Shown here in pieces: positions 10,601 to 22,359 of a stretch of 64,000 nt of DNA. Both the position numbers and the translations under genes were made by a program. This stretch comes from Krasilnikovozyma curviuscula (taxonomy: Eukaryota > Basidiomycota > Tremellomycetes > Cystofilobasidiales > Mrakiaceae). Every line of letters starts with the position of its first letter. Position 1 is the first letter of the stretch. The notes under the pieces were generated by a model. The model was not told the DNA's origin and searched no databases. It saw only the letters and a list, made by a program, of their open reading frames with translations. The stretch is from positions 62,001 through 126,000 of the forward strand of contig MVAQ01000019.1 of assembly GCA_014825775.1 (NCBI GenBank), given 5' to 3'.

Positions 10601-13600
10601 CTCACTTTTCTCCATTAACGAGAATCCCATGGGAGCGTTGCTGCCATCCTGGCTAATAGCAAAACTATCATTCGAAGTAAAAGAATCCACAGTCTGACTG
10701 TTGGTGCTGATTTCTGGCGAGGATGGAGCTGTTACTGGCATTTCAGGAGTGACCAGGACGCTAACTGCCCGTTTCCTCCCTGAAACCCGGCTACGCAGCC
10801 CGGTGGGCACAGTCTTCAGTACTGTCGCTGCTCCTGCAGCTCCAGAACCCAGAATCTTGACTGGTCGCTTGAGTAAGCCTACTCCCCAAACTGAAGGCGG
10901 ATCTGAATTGAGTCCTGACGGAGGAGTTCCAGGTGCAACTGTCGGCGGGTATGTGTGATGGGCTGTAGGTGTTGTCGAGATAGGAATGGAACCTGAAGCC
11001 TCTCCGGGTGAGTCGGAAGGACGTCCGGGAGTTAAAGTGTTGACTGAAATGGTACTATCGAGAAGAGTCGGTGTTGCAAGATCATCAATTGGATCGGAAT
11101 TTGCGGTGTTGATTCGCATTCGAGATCTGGGTGGTGACCCACCAGGTGAAGTTGACGCAGGGGTAGAAGAGGCTTTTGAGGTTGACTTGGGAGTGGAGTA
11201 ATGCGTGAAAGGATGCAGAAGTGATCCTAGTCGCGGTATCACCGACAGAGTTGAGAGCTTCGCTTCGTCTTGTTTCTCCGCTAAATCCTTTGATGAAGGC
11301 CGTCTAGCAGTATTATCTAGGACAGATAGGCGTTCCCCAGTTGGAATGAAAGTAGGACGAAAGACCTCCAGCAACTGATGCATTGACTGTAGGGCAGCAT
11401 CGATGTCGGCGAAGTAAGAAAAGAAGAAGGTGTCGTATGACAGTGTCGTTTCGTCACCTTCTACGACCTTGATTTCAATAGTTTCAGCAAAATCCAGACT
11501 TGAGTTTTTGTCGATCTGAATAATGGTCTCCAGTGGAATCGCGATCTATTGAAGAAAGGTGCAAAGTTCAGAGTTAAATCGCTGTTCGACACTTCGAAGC
11601 CAAGAAATCGTTATTTTACCTTGATACTTTCTCCTTCATGTTGAGTTCTAAAAATAACCCTTCGGACAGCCTTTACCCATTCATCTCTGCTGGACGCAGT
11701 ATCAGCCGAGATGCTGATGGAGCGCTTGTTGGTTCGCAGCCTGAAAGACTTCTCATCTACGGGTTCACACTCTATGGCATACTGTAGATCGATATTTCCT
11801 TGAGGAAAATACGGGTCCTAGATAAAAAAGGACGTAATGAAGGACGTAATGCAGGTCAGTTGGAGAATGAACACAGAAGTCGAAAACGCCAAGCGAAGCT
11901 GCTGACAAACTTACGGCTGACGAGGTGTACCACGACAACACCCTTTCCTTCAAGGTAAACCAATATTTGGCACTTCTTCTTGTTCGACCACCTTTACGAG
12001 TAAGGGGTCCGGACTTGATGATTTTGCTCTGGAAAAAATAAAAAATTCGCGACGTCACGTGAAATCTTTAGTGACCCAAGATTGAGCGAGGTTTACGTCA
12101 AGGTTCTGCTTACTTCAGACTTCAAGGGCATGTGAGCATAAAAGCAGATGTGTCCTGTAGTGAGATAGATGTACCCTTGTAGTACTGCAGTTGTGCGTTC
12201 GAAGGTGAAACAAAACAGTCTGAGCAGCCATAGTGGATGAACATCTTCCGAGCTAGGGACTTACAGATAGACCTCATAAGCCAACAGCTGAACTCAGCTT
12301 TGACCTCTTCAACATCTTCTAGCTCAAAGATATCTCTGAGCTTCTCAGCCTTCTTTCTTCGCTTTCTTCCAATAGTGCCAACTGTTTCAGATCTACTGTT
12401 GGCAGGTGAAGACAGCGTGATCGAAGCATCCAGCGGACTTGAAGATTCATTACTTTTAGAAGGGGGATGTAGGTCAGGGAGAGGGAGCGTGGTGGTGACT
12501 GGTGAGGTGGTAAATGTAGAAACGAATTCGTCATGCGACGCGGACCTTAATGATTGCCCCGGTGATGATCTTAGTGACGATGGGGTTCTGGGCCGTTCGT
12601 AGAGGAACTCATTGGGTGGTGAAAGAGCATCCTCGCCATCTTCTTCCCTTTCATCGTCATCGAGCCCTTCGCTGTCACTCTCGATTCTCATCGCCTCATC
12701 ACCCTCCTGGTCCTCCTCCGAACTCGCCATGTTGACTTCATGCATCTGGTGATAATCCTCTTCATGATGCAGCCGATTTGTTTCTGATGGATGCGACGGA
12801 CTTCTTGAGCCGGAAGGTGACGAATTCTGGCTCGAATGAGCAACCAAACCTTCGTACTCAAGCTCTTCTCGCCCTGGGCCCCTGGCTCTCCTAGCAATAG
12901 TATTGTCCTTGAAAGGGAATTCGAAGTGTTGCTTTGAAGAGGTTACATTGGGTGTGTAAGGGGTGTTCATTGGAACAGTAGGCGCAACAGCCGTAGAAGT
13001 GCTCCCGGAGTGATCTGACTTCAGATTCGGCGGGAAGGAAAGGTTTGCTGCTGAACGGTATTTGGAGGTGAGGATAGGACGATGGATGGTGTGTATTGAA
13101 GAGGTCATCTTGGATACATATTGAGGTCTCCTGAACGAGTTTGAGACAGGTGGATCTAATTTAAGAGAGAGCAGCAATTCATGTCAGCAAGATAGAGAAA
13201 GGATGCTTTAGTTGGGTTGGTAGCCGAAGCTGCTTGTTCGTTATAAGCGATCTCAATCTTCTAGAGATCCCAAATTTTATGGCAGTACGCAGCCGCTGAG
13301 AATGCTTCAGCCTGCTGGCTGGGCGGTTTCCGAGCTGACGATGCAATTGATAGCCCCGTAACTGCCTCCTCGACGCGCAAGGATCTCCAAGGCCAACTTT
13401 TCCTCCAAGCTCGTTCGCCTTCTATACATCAAAAGAAAGTAAAAACTCACCACTCCTTGAGGTCATTCTGTCCGCACTTCTCGCTCTCCGCTTCGATTTC
13501 TCTTGACGGTGAGCAGGGGCACCCCTAGCCGGTAGATAAGAATCATCCTCTCCGTCCTCTTGATCTAGGCCGTCCCAGGGAATCTGAGAGAGCACTTGAA

Positions 13601-14147
13601 CCAATCTGTATTGACCAAAGCAAAAACTTAATCAGTAATCCATCCTTGTCGACAAGTACGCAATGCCTAGCTCGCGTTAACTGACGACAAGTCGTGCTTA
13701 CGTTTGTGTACCCGCTCTCATGGAACCAACGTCCTTGAACATGTCAGGCCTCTTGAATAAGACAGGAGTGCTGTCCTGCTCGTCAGAACTTTCTTCAAGG
13801 GCCGATTGATGCGCCTGCTGCTCAACTTCCAGGGTGATTAACTCTTGAAGCGGGGGGATTTGGTCGTGCATCGATGAGGAGTTGTCCACCGCAGAATCCA
13901 CTTCATTGGTGTTGCTCGCCCTTCTGGATGTCACCTTCTTCAGAGTTTGTGAGACACTAGAGCTCAATGAAGAATCACCGAAAGAGAACCGCTTTGTCCT
14001 GCTCGTTTCACTGCCACCAGTGCTGACGGCGGCTGGGCTACTGCTGCTCGGCTGGGCATCTGGCTCAGGTGAGCCAGGTGTGGAAATTGCTATCCTATTA
14101 TCTGGTGAGGACAGAATAGACTGAGCTGATGAACTAGACGGCTCCAT
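7691..14147 (-). CDS. ATG26: Sterol 3-beta-glucosyltransferase (UDP-glucose:sterol glucosyltransferase)
   Basis: A large, intron-rich gene. The N-terminal exons (MEPSSSSAQ from 14147, then [18 protein letters not shown] and [14 protein letters not shown]) and a long acidic, Ser-rich linker precede a GRAM domain ([18 protein letters not shown]...[17 protein letters not shown]). A PH domain follows ([23 protein letters not shown]), then a second GRAM-like segment ([19 protein letters not shown]). The catalytic part begins [14 protein letters not shown], the nucleotide-sugar transferase start, and continues with [15 protein letters not shown] and the acceptor/UDP signature [20 protein letters not shown] followed by [13 protein letters not shown]. 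This order is that of fungal ATG26/UGT51, which glucosylates ergosterol at membranes; in some fungi it acts in pexophagy. It starts 180 bp from NUS1 on the other strand. The stop at 7691 ends a Ser/Thr-rich tail. Confidence 0.95.
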
Positions 14148-14327
14148 GTCCCCTTTTTATTGGACGAGGGATTTCGACTGTTGTCGTTGGAATGTAGTTC
14201 TAAGTCACCCCCTGACTTCCAAATCGTCGACAGGACCATTTCTCTCATTTGGGCATTCAAGCTGATGGAATAATCAAACGTCTCCCAGTGCTCTCACTGC
14301 TCGCATCAGCTCTCTCAAACTAGAAAA
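14148..14327. promoter_or_regulatory. Bidirectional promoter region ATG26 / NUS1
   Basis: 180 bp separate the divergent start codons of ATG26 and NUS1, so the two genes must share this promoter space. No specific motif was assigned. Confidence 0.5.
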
Positions 14328-15293
14328 ATGAGTAATCCGATCCTTCAAAGCTTAATTTTCTATCCACTCTGGCTCCTGTTGCATGCTGGTTTCAAGTTTT
14401 CAAGTCTCCTCACCAACCTTTGGTTTCTCTCGTCATATCAGACGCATTCCACAAGGCAGGTTCAAGGGAAGGAGAAAAAGCAGCTGTTGCATCTATCAGT
14501 TTGCCTGGACAGCTCACAATATGAGGTTGGACCATCGATAGAGCAGACAGTTGCCAAGTTGGTTACTTGGTGCTTGAATGACAGCATTCCCGAGCTCTCA
14601 ATATATGATCCTCACTGTAAGTCCTCATCTCATTTCTTTCTGCTCGCTGCTGTCAACCCAGGCTGCCGTTGCCGAGCAATACTTTTTTGCGGCGGCATTT
14701 CATCGAGCTTACTGTGGGCTGATCAGTCGCCTACCTATCCTGTTGCTTAGCTCGACTATCGCATCTCTTCCCTCCCGTATTGTCCAACCTTGCTTCAACT
14801 TCAAAAATCACATTCTCCCCTCTGAACAGCACCAGCGCCGACCTTTCACAACAACAGTCCAATGGATGCTTATCGATAAGAGCAACACAATTTCGTCATG
14901 CGAATGAACAAGGCCATTTAGACTCATCGCTATTGGTTCACTTTCTCGATGCTGCGTCAGGGAAGGATAGGATAGCTGCTGTCGCTAGGAAAGCGGCTAA
15001 GCAATGCTCCTCAAGGCCCCTGATGATAGGAGATTTGGAGAATCTCATAACATGTAAGTCTCTTGGCCTCTCGGTCTTGAATTGGGTATCTGCTGACACA
15101 TACGCTTTGTTTCGACGTGCGTTCAGGCGACGTCCCCTTCATCACCCCCCCGCAAATCCTCCTCATACGCACCTTTCACTCCCAACATCTTTCTATTCCA
15201 TTTCTTACTACTCCAAGATCAAGAACAAGATCGCGGCCCATCCAACTCCATGGATATCCTCCATGGCAGTTGCGACTCACCGAATTATTGTGA
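14328..15293 (+). CDS. NUS1: Dehydrodolichyl diphosphate synthase complex subunit Nus1
   Basis: The start MSNPILQSLIFYPLWLLLHAG gives an N-terminal membrane segment. HLSVCLDSSQYEV and LVTWCLNDSIPELSIYDPH match the region of Nus1/Nogo-B receptor proteins corresponding to the first part of the undecaprenyl synthase fold. Later exons contain HFLDAASGKDRIAAVARKAA and, after an intron at about 15054-15125, DVPFITPPQILLIRTFHSQ and the C-terminus GYPPWQLRLTELL with its stop at 15291-15293. That C-terminus fits Nus1. Nus1 pairs with the catalytic cis-prenyltransferase at the ER to make dolichol for glycosylation. The exon path between about 14612 and 14785 is not resolved. The identification rests on the two ends and is fairly sure. 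Confidence 0.82.
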
Positions 15294-15651
15294 GAAACCA
15301 GAACAGTGCGATCAATTGAGAACTTCTGACTCCTACTGTTTCTTTTCCTAGCCAAACAGAAAGCCTTTCACCCGTTATAGAAGAATCAGAGTTCAGAGGT
15401 GCGGTGCTAGCTTTTCATGGAGTAGTTCAACGCTTTGGAAGATAGAAACGGAATCAGGGGGTTTGTCAGGTTATGGATATGATAATGATTAATGACCGGT
15501 GATACTATTCTTTCGCAAGGACGACTGTAAATGCGACAGGGTATATTACATCAAACACAATAAACAAACTGCTATACGAAAACCACAGAGACTATGCCAA
15601 CAAGGACCAACGAAGGAAAAATCTCTAGAGAGGAAAAACGAAGCTTTTCTA
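15294..15651. other. Convergent 3' intergenic region
   Basis: This lies between the stop codons of NUS1 (+) and the GH13 gene (-). It is A-rich in its second half, likely 3' UTRs. No gene was seen. Confidence 0.45.
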
Positions 15652-18100
15652 TTATTTGCTGGTTGCAGTTGCCGTGGTTCCGGTAACTCTGCTAGCTGTT
15701 TCTTGAGCGCAAGTCGACGCAGTCACACAGGACGTGCAAAGACCGCCAGCAGCGGTGAGCGCTCCTTGGGGCAAGAAGATCTAGGAGAAAGGAAGATCTT
15801 GAATGAGGCCACAGCAACAGACAAATATAGATCTATTATCTGGCGACTCACTTGGGGTTGACCGCCAGTTACCGTCACAGTCAACTGTTGACTTGAGCTG
15901 ACGGTACTGATCTCGCAAGTCAAGACATTGACCACAGAGGTGCCAGCCACGTATGAAGTAGCCACTGTCATCGAGTATGCGGCCGATGAGGATCCCGCGT
16001 TGCTCAAGACCGAAAGGAGTGGGTATTTTGAGAGAACAACGTCGTTCACGTCGTTGGACACGACTTGCATCTGCAGAGCCAGTACACAAGGCGAAAAGGT
16101 GTTAGCACAGAACGGAAAATACCGGGAATGAGTGGTGGGCTCACATTATCTGTGTAGAACGTTAGGGAATATTGTCCGGCTAGTCTACGCGCCGCGTTGA
16201 GGGAAGCAGCAAGAGCGTAGAGAGTGGAACCAGTGTTAAAAGGGGAGGAACCAAAGTCCCACATCGCTGCTCGAGTCTCAGGATCGGTAGTTCCAGTCGC
16301 GCTCTGTTCATCACCGTAATACCAGATGGGGATGCCATCTCCGACGAACAGATAAGAGAACATGTTGGTGAGGAGCTTTTGATAGGAGACAAAAATAACC
16401 ATGGTAATGGGTTAGAACAAGTTGCGACAAGCCAGTAGCAGAGAGAGAACTCACAGCTGAATCGGAGATGAAGCTAGCTGGTCGAGGCATGTCTGCGTTG
16501 GCACAGAAGACACCCAAGACTGTAACGTCACCCATCCAGTAAACCAATGTATCAATCATGTTGACGAGATCCTGCATTGATCCAGAAGAGCTGGTGAAAG
16601 CACGACTTCAGGGTGAAGAAAATACCCGAAATTAGAGTATGAAGCAAGTCAAATCATAGGTGATGGCTCGACTCACGTGAGATCGTAGTAGATAGGATAG
16701 TTGAGGACACTTGTGAGTGAAGTGTAAGACTTGTTCTGATACCCAGACACGTAAAGAGGATCTGTCAAGAAATAAGAAGTGAGTTATCAGGCTGCCACTA
16801 TCGCAGAAACAAAACACAAACATACCACCATCCAAAACTTCACCCATAGCAAAAGTTCCACTAGCACTAATAAACCCAGGCCAGAAATCGTATCTAACGT
16901 GGTTGGCAGCATCGATACGAATGCCATCAGCGGAATAGTTAGAAACAAGCTGAGAGATCCAGGACTGCATGGTTTCAATGACGAAGGAGCTTTCCGTGTT
17001 CAGATCGGGGAGAGCGACGTTAGTGTCACCCATCCAGCATTGTTCCATTTCGTATTGAGTAGAAGAAGAGTTCATCCAGCAGAATGGGTGGAAATCGTCT
17101 GCACTGTTGTAAGCTCCATAGATGGCAGGTGAAGCTGGATTGAAAGTTGACGCAGTGTTTCCCGCAAGAGCGACATTTTGTACAACCTAAAAAGGTAGAA
17201 TGTAATATAACGGGGATGAGCAATAAACCAGGGCCATCATAAGGATAGCGTCAATGACACGTGTGGAGTTGGAGGCGGCGGTCTCAGTTGAGAGGGTCTA
17301 CTTACAACATCTAGCATCAATAGCATATCCCGATCATGGAGTGCAGTAGATAGAGCCTGTAAGTCTGAAGGCGACCCAAACTGAGTGTTGACCTCTAGGA
17401 ATAAATAGCGCATTTAGTATTTTTGTCGACACAAAACTGGTCTACACCATTGCGACGTTATTAAAGAACTTCGGTGTACTTACGCCATGGATCAGCCTGC
17501 CAATACCCATGGTATGATACTCCATCTGTCAGACTGCTTGAAATGACGCTTGTAACAGGAGAGATCCAGATGGCATCGAAACCCATGCCTTGGACTGATT
17601 GGAAAAGTAGGACCAGTTAACACGGCATCAGAAATTTGAACATCATGAGGATATGTGACATACTGTAGTCAAGTTTGGAGACTGTAGCGAGATAAACAGT
17701 GGGATCCGATTATCAGGACGAGTCGTGAGCATCTCAGTGGAAAAAAAAAATCACTTACTGATACCCTGCCAAGTTCCTCCACACCATTGCTTAGAATCTG
17801 TAGCACAAGTAGGATAGGTGGTCGAAGCTGGAGAAAATCGGTCCGTCACGATCTGTATACAATCAAGTTCAGGGTTTGCACACACGGAAGATTCCGCAGC
17901 AACATGAACAATAGAGAGATGAAGAAGACTTCATAAGAATACAAACAGGGTTGTCATTAGAAGAAGCGAGTGAATGAACGAACCTGGTAGATACTTCTCG
18001 TTCTCCAGTCTCCCGTCGTAGCTGAGTTGACACCCGCCGTCGACAGCAGCAAGGACACCAACGAAGTGATCACGAAGGATGTCGAGATCGTAGACTTCAT
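15652..18100 (-). CDS. GH13_1 alpha-amylase-like secreted protein with altered active site (possible alpha-glucanotransferase)
   Basis: Signal peptide MKSTISTSFVITSLVSLLLSTAG at 18100. Clear alignment to fungal extracellular alpha-amylases runs through IVTDRFSPAS, WCGGTWQGI, YHGYWQADPW, DDFHPFCWM, CWMGDTNVALPDLNTES, DGIRIDAANHV, GEVLDG, VLNYPIYYDL and GIPIWYYGDEQ. The three catalytic acids are kept: Asp in GIRID, Glu in GEVLDG and Asp in NADMPR. However, region I reads DVVVQN where amylases have DVVANH, and region IV reads ANADMPR where they have ENHDNPR, so both substrate-stabilising His residues are gone. The Lys of region II is Asn. The C-terminal domain is beta-type and ends in a Thr/Ser-rich tail without a starch-binding module. 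About eight introns. Family certain, activity uncertain. Confidence 0.9.
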
Positions 18101-19064
18101 TATGGTTGATTACTGAGGATGTTGTAGTTGATTGCTACGACTTCGGGCTTTTGTATGGTTTTATCATTCAAAATAGAAGAGAGGAATTTATAAATACTGA
18201 CGCAGCGACGAAGGAGAGACTTGGTCTCATCTGCTGGAGTGGTGCTCTGCAGACTCACCTGAGGGAAGGTCAAATACCAGATATATTAGCTTTCCTTGAC
18301 AACCCTTGAACTAGGTCCACGTTACTGATGGGACAGGTGATGAAGGGTAGAGAGAGGGAGTGGCGAAAGAAGTCAAAGGCGCAAAGGTGCCTGCCTTCGG
18401 GTTCTTTAGTAGAAGTAAAGCCTGTTTACCCTGAAGACTGTGGTGCTGAAGAGCAGTAGGGGGCTGAAAGGAGTGTGAGGGAGAACACAGACAAAAATGT
18501 GGTTGAGGATTGCTCAACACGGAGAATTTAATCCTGAGCACAAACGCCACCAGAAAATCCAGTCGCGTCCAACTCGTCGGAAGGTGTGGCAGTATCGGTT
18601 TTTTTAATCTTGCGCATCTTCTTCTCAAGCACAAGATATCGCTATGTAGTCCTGATTAGTAAAACCCTCTGCAACCCTATGAATATAAAGTCTGCTTGGC
18701 TCCTCCTTCGAGCTTGCCCTGCCGAATGTCAGCCACAATAAAGGTTAGAAGGGGGATAGTTTGGAATTGACCTGTATCGTTGTAACACCTTTAAATGATT
18801 GAGCACAACACGGTGCTGCCATAAGTTATGATGCAAGCTACGGCCTTCAAAGTTGTCGACCATCAAACGCGTGAAGAACAGACTGACTCGACCACTTTCA
18901 AGTTTGCTTTACAATCTTTAACATTCATGAATTTACTACAACTCGATCCCTTAAGAAATATTTAATCATTTGCTAATACTGCAGCAACCCACAGTCACAA
19001 ACGAATCTCGGCCGCTTTGCGACGGTCCAAACGGCTTGGAATAAGAAGTCGCGATACAACAACG
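18101..19064. other. Intergenic: GH13 promoter and C2H2 regulator 3' region
   Basis: 964 bp upstream of the GH13 start and downstream of the C2H2 regulator. Open frames here (for example 18311-18634 minus) are short and show no family signature. No tRNA or repeat was seen. Confidence 0.45.
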
Positions 19065-22005
19065 CTATGAGGCTTGAAACTCTCCTACTAAGCCCTTCAG
19101 AGTCTTCACACATATGGAGACTTGAATTGAGAAATATCAAATGTCAGTGCGAGCGGAATTATAGAGATGACAGCAGCACTCACTCATCTCGCAGTGCCCT
19201 CGGTCGATCAGAAGAATCACGGTTCGAATCAAACTTCCAGTCCCGTTCTTTCCCAGCGTTTTGACAAGTTCTTCACCTTTCAATTGCCCAAAGTGATTTA
19301 GGTATTCAAGTGCGGATATCTGTTCAGAGAAGAGATGAAGAGTCAACGTCGTTAGGGTTGGCTGGTGTTCGAGCGGCCACAAAGCAAGAGAGTAAGTGCG
19401 GTCACCTTCTGAAAGTTGAAGTCTCCGGCAGATTGGTACGTCTTGTTATTGTCATCTCTTCCTTCAGTCATGAATCCAAATGTCCAACAAACCATCTGCA
19501 ACGCAAAGAGCGACTCGAGTCAGTGGGAGCACACTTCTGTTTTGATAATGTGTAGCACTCACGCAAGAAATAGCCAAAGCCCACTGAGTATGAGGACCAA
19601 AGTTAAATTGTTGACCTTCTTCAAAACTACCAATGATGTCCTGAAGATACTCCAGAATGTACTGGTAAAGGATGGTTGACTCTTCTGACTTGGCCCAGGC
19701 TTTGAGCTTCCGCCTGGAGGACTCGTACTGACGGGGACCAACTGAGCGTCCCGAATCAACTGGAGATCCAGCAAATACTTGTAAGGCAGTACTGCAAGAA
19801 TCAATGTTTGGAAAAGAAGTCAGCGACTTGTACGAAAGCATAGCTTTCACCAGGGACTTACACATCGCAGAGCAAAGAAATCGCCCCCAGACACAAGTTG
19901 TCTTTCAAGACTCGATCACCGGTGACGAATGCAGCCTCCTTCAGAGTACTATAAGCGGAAAAGATGTTTGTCTTCCAGTTTTTTATGCCAGGTACCTCAA
20001 ACTTGACACCTGCACTTCCTTTAAGTTTGAGATCCCACGCGATGGTGAAGGCACCATGAAGGGCGATGTTGGTGCTGTGTCTAGGATATGGGTTTCCTTT
20101 AGCAGTAAGGAGATCCAAAATTGCTTGACCGAAACCAGGAGAGACAGTGCTGGGTGAAAAGTCCGGTTGCAACACGGGTAAGAAATCGGCATCTCCTCCT
20201 GGTTGACCTTTTGATACCTTTGACGATCTGGATTCTTGACTTTGTTTGTACTGGACCAACCATGTAGACGCGTCAACTGCATCCCATTCGACGGGTGTGG
20301 ATATCATTGGCAGATAGGTTGCGAAGATGCTAAAAGCTCTTGAGCAGAGCTGGCCGAAGAAAGTTGAGACCTGACTGTCCATAATGACGAGCTGGTAGCT
20401 GACTCGTAGCAGTGACTCGGCCTCAATCCATTTCTCATAACATGTTTCTAGGTGACTCAGATCTGTGGGGATGAAGCCGGAGGTTGGTGTGGGATTGATG
20501 AACATCGAAATTCTTCTGCACATGGTTGTGAGGGATGCTGACATTCCGCGAGCAGTTTCATGACAGGCAGCGCTAGACATCACATCCTATATTGATCGGT
20601 TCGGTGTTAGACAATAAAGTGTGAAGGATGGAAATAGAGTGAGTTATGCGAAGTCGAGAACTCACTTGGAAGATATTGAGCAGAGAGGCAGACTGCAAGT
20701 ATTCCAAAGTGAAAGGTGGTTCCATATCCATTGAGAGAGACGCCCGGAGTAGCCTTGTAAGTAGTTGAGAAGCTTTCGGTAGAGGTGCAGCCGGTGTGAT
20801 GCGTTCGAGAGACGCAGGATATCCACCGAGAAGCAAGATGACCCAGAGCAATCGAGGTGAGGCGGTTTGAGGGTCAAAAGTGATCCTGTGTATGAACGGA
20901 TACACTGGAGAAATACGTTCCCAGAAAGCAACAAGCCTATCGCAGCAGCTTTGATAGCTGAAGGTGTGCTCGTGATCATGGAAGGACTGCGGGACGAGAT
21001 GTCAATATTCTGATCGAAAGTGGCGTCGACAGATAACGTTACTTACTGGGAAGAAATTCATAAGATTGATCCATGTTGCTGCATGAAGATCACTCCAGGG
21101 TCTGGGAGACGAGGGTGATTGAGCCGGAGGGTCCTGTAATGTACCTGTCCAAGTTAGTAATCGAACCGGTACAGAAACTTGGACATTAAGAGATGTAACG
21201 CACCATTTGAGTTTGAAATGCCTCGGAATTTACGTCAGGCAACTCTCGAGAGTCACTTGGCCATTCTACGTTGGCGAGGAACTGTAAAAGGTCCGGCGCT
21301 AGCTCTTGGAACCAATCTGAGGGCCAGGCCAGGTCCTCCGCCGCCAACGCAGAGGAGTCGAATGCAAGGTTGTCTGTATGAGACCAAGATGTAGGTATTC
21401 TTGCTGAAGATTCATCTCGCACGAGGGGGTATGAACCACTGGAGTACTGCTGTTGTAGCTGCTGCGAGGGACTGGAAACCAGTCGATAGCCATGGTCTTC
21501 GGTAAAGTTGGTGATATGCATTGGCATCTGGAGATAGAACAAATGTTCATTAGTCATAAAGTAATGTTGAAAGTGTCAGTTAAGCGCGACGTACCGAAGA
21601 AGAACCCTCTCCTCTATCGTCCTCGTCTTCAGAAGCCTCTGCCCCTGCATTGCTCTCGCTCCCGCCACTCCCACCGTTCTCTGGCCGGTACTCTTTCGAC
21701 AATTTACTGAATCTCGACGGCTTCAGGCCACCTTTCTGAGCATGCCGTGCCTGGTGTCGATAGAGCAGGTCGGGCCTAGCGAACTCTCGAGGGCAATCCG
21801 AGCAAGGATATGTAGTCGAGTCGTCTGCATCGACGATCAACCTTGTCAGCGAGAAGCCCAGTCAGAGCAATGAAGCGAGGTACTCACGGTTCTGCTTGTG
21901 TCTCACGAGATGATCACTGCGGGTGTATACCTTCCCACAACCTGGGAAGTCACACTGCACTTCACGCTTGAGGTGTTTGGTCGACCGTTTGGGGGTGTCG
22001 TCCAT
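19065..22005 (-). CDS. C2H2 zinc-finger transcription factor with fungal-specific regulatory domain
   Basis: The start at 22005 gives MDDTPKRSTKHLKREVQC, then two C2H2 fingers split by an intron: CDFPGCGKVYTRSDHLVRH and CSDCPREFARPDLLYRH. A short acidic, Ser/Gly-rich linker follows. The long C-terminal part (exons at about 21560-21200, 21140-20640 and 20583-19860, then smaller ones) resembles the fungal transcription factor middle homology region (PF04082 type). Recognisable stretches are AATWINLMNFFPSFHDHEHTF, SPRLLWVILLLGG and ETCYEKWIEAESLLRVSYQ. This combination of N-terminal C2H2 pair and fungal_trans domain defines a known class of regulators, often of carbon or nutrient use. Targets are unknown. 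The last exon and stop (about 19065) are the least certain part; the GH13 gene lies just downstream. Confidence 0.85.
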
Positions 22006-22359
22006 TGGAACACCTTCACAGGCTATTGGGATGGGCTGAGATTACAATTACCTAGTAAATTCGTGGCTTGTTGGTAGCAACACCAGGATTCTACGTGATG
22101 GCCAATAGGCGTTCTGCCTCTGGCGGGGCCGCACCGCATCAGCAAATGCGCAAAGAGCAGAAGTGGTTATTTTCTAGGTTTTTCTTGATCACTGCCTCAT
22201 ATCACTTTTCGAAGCTCTGGTGAGAGAGAGAGAGGAAGAAGAAACAGAGAATTTTGGTTTGTTGGTGGGAGTGTGGATTCTGTCTCTCGCGCCACGAACA
22301 AAGTGTTGCCAGGATAAATATATTTGAGAACATTCTATTCGGTCTAGACTTCTACATTC
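22006..22359. other. Intergenic: C2H2 regulator promoter
   Basis: 354 bp between the C2H2 regulator start and the amidohydrolase stop, both genes on the minus strand. Contains a purine-rich run near 22222-22250. No gene was seen. Confidence 0.45.

Noticed and set aside
10701..11201. Plus-strand frames antisense to ATG26 linker sequence
   Set aside because: They arise from low-complexity Ser/Pro codons of ATG26 read on the other strand.
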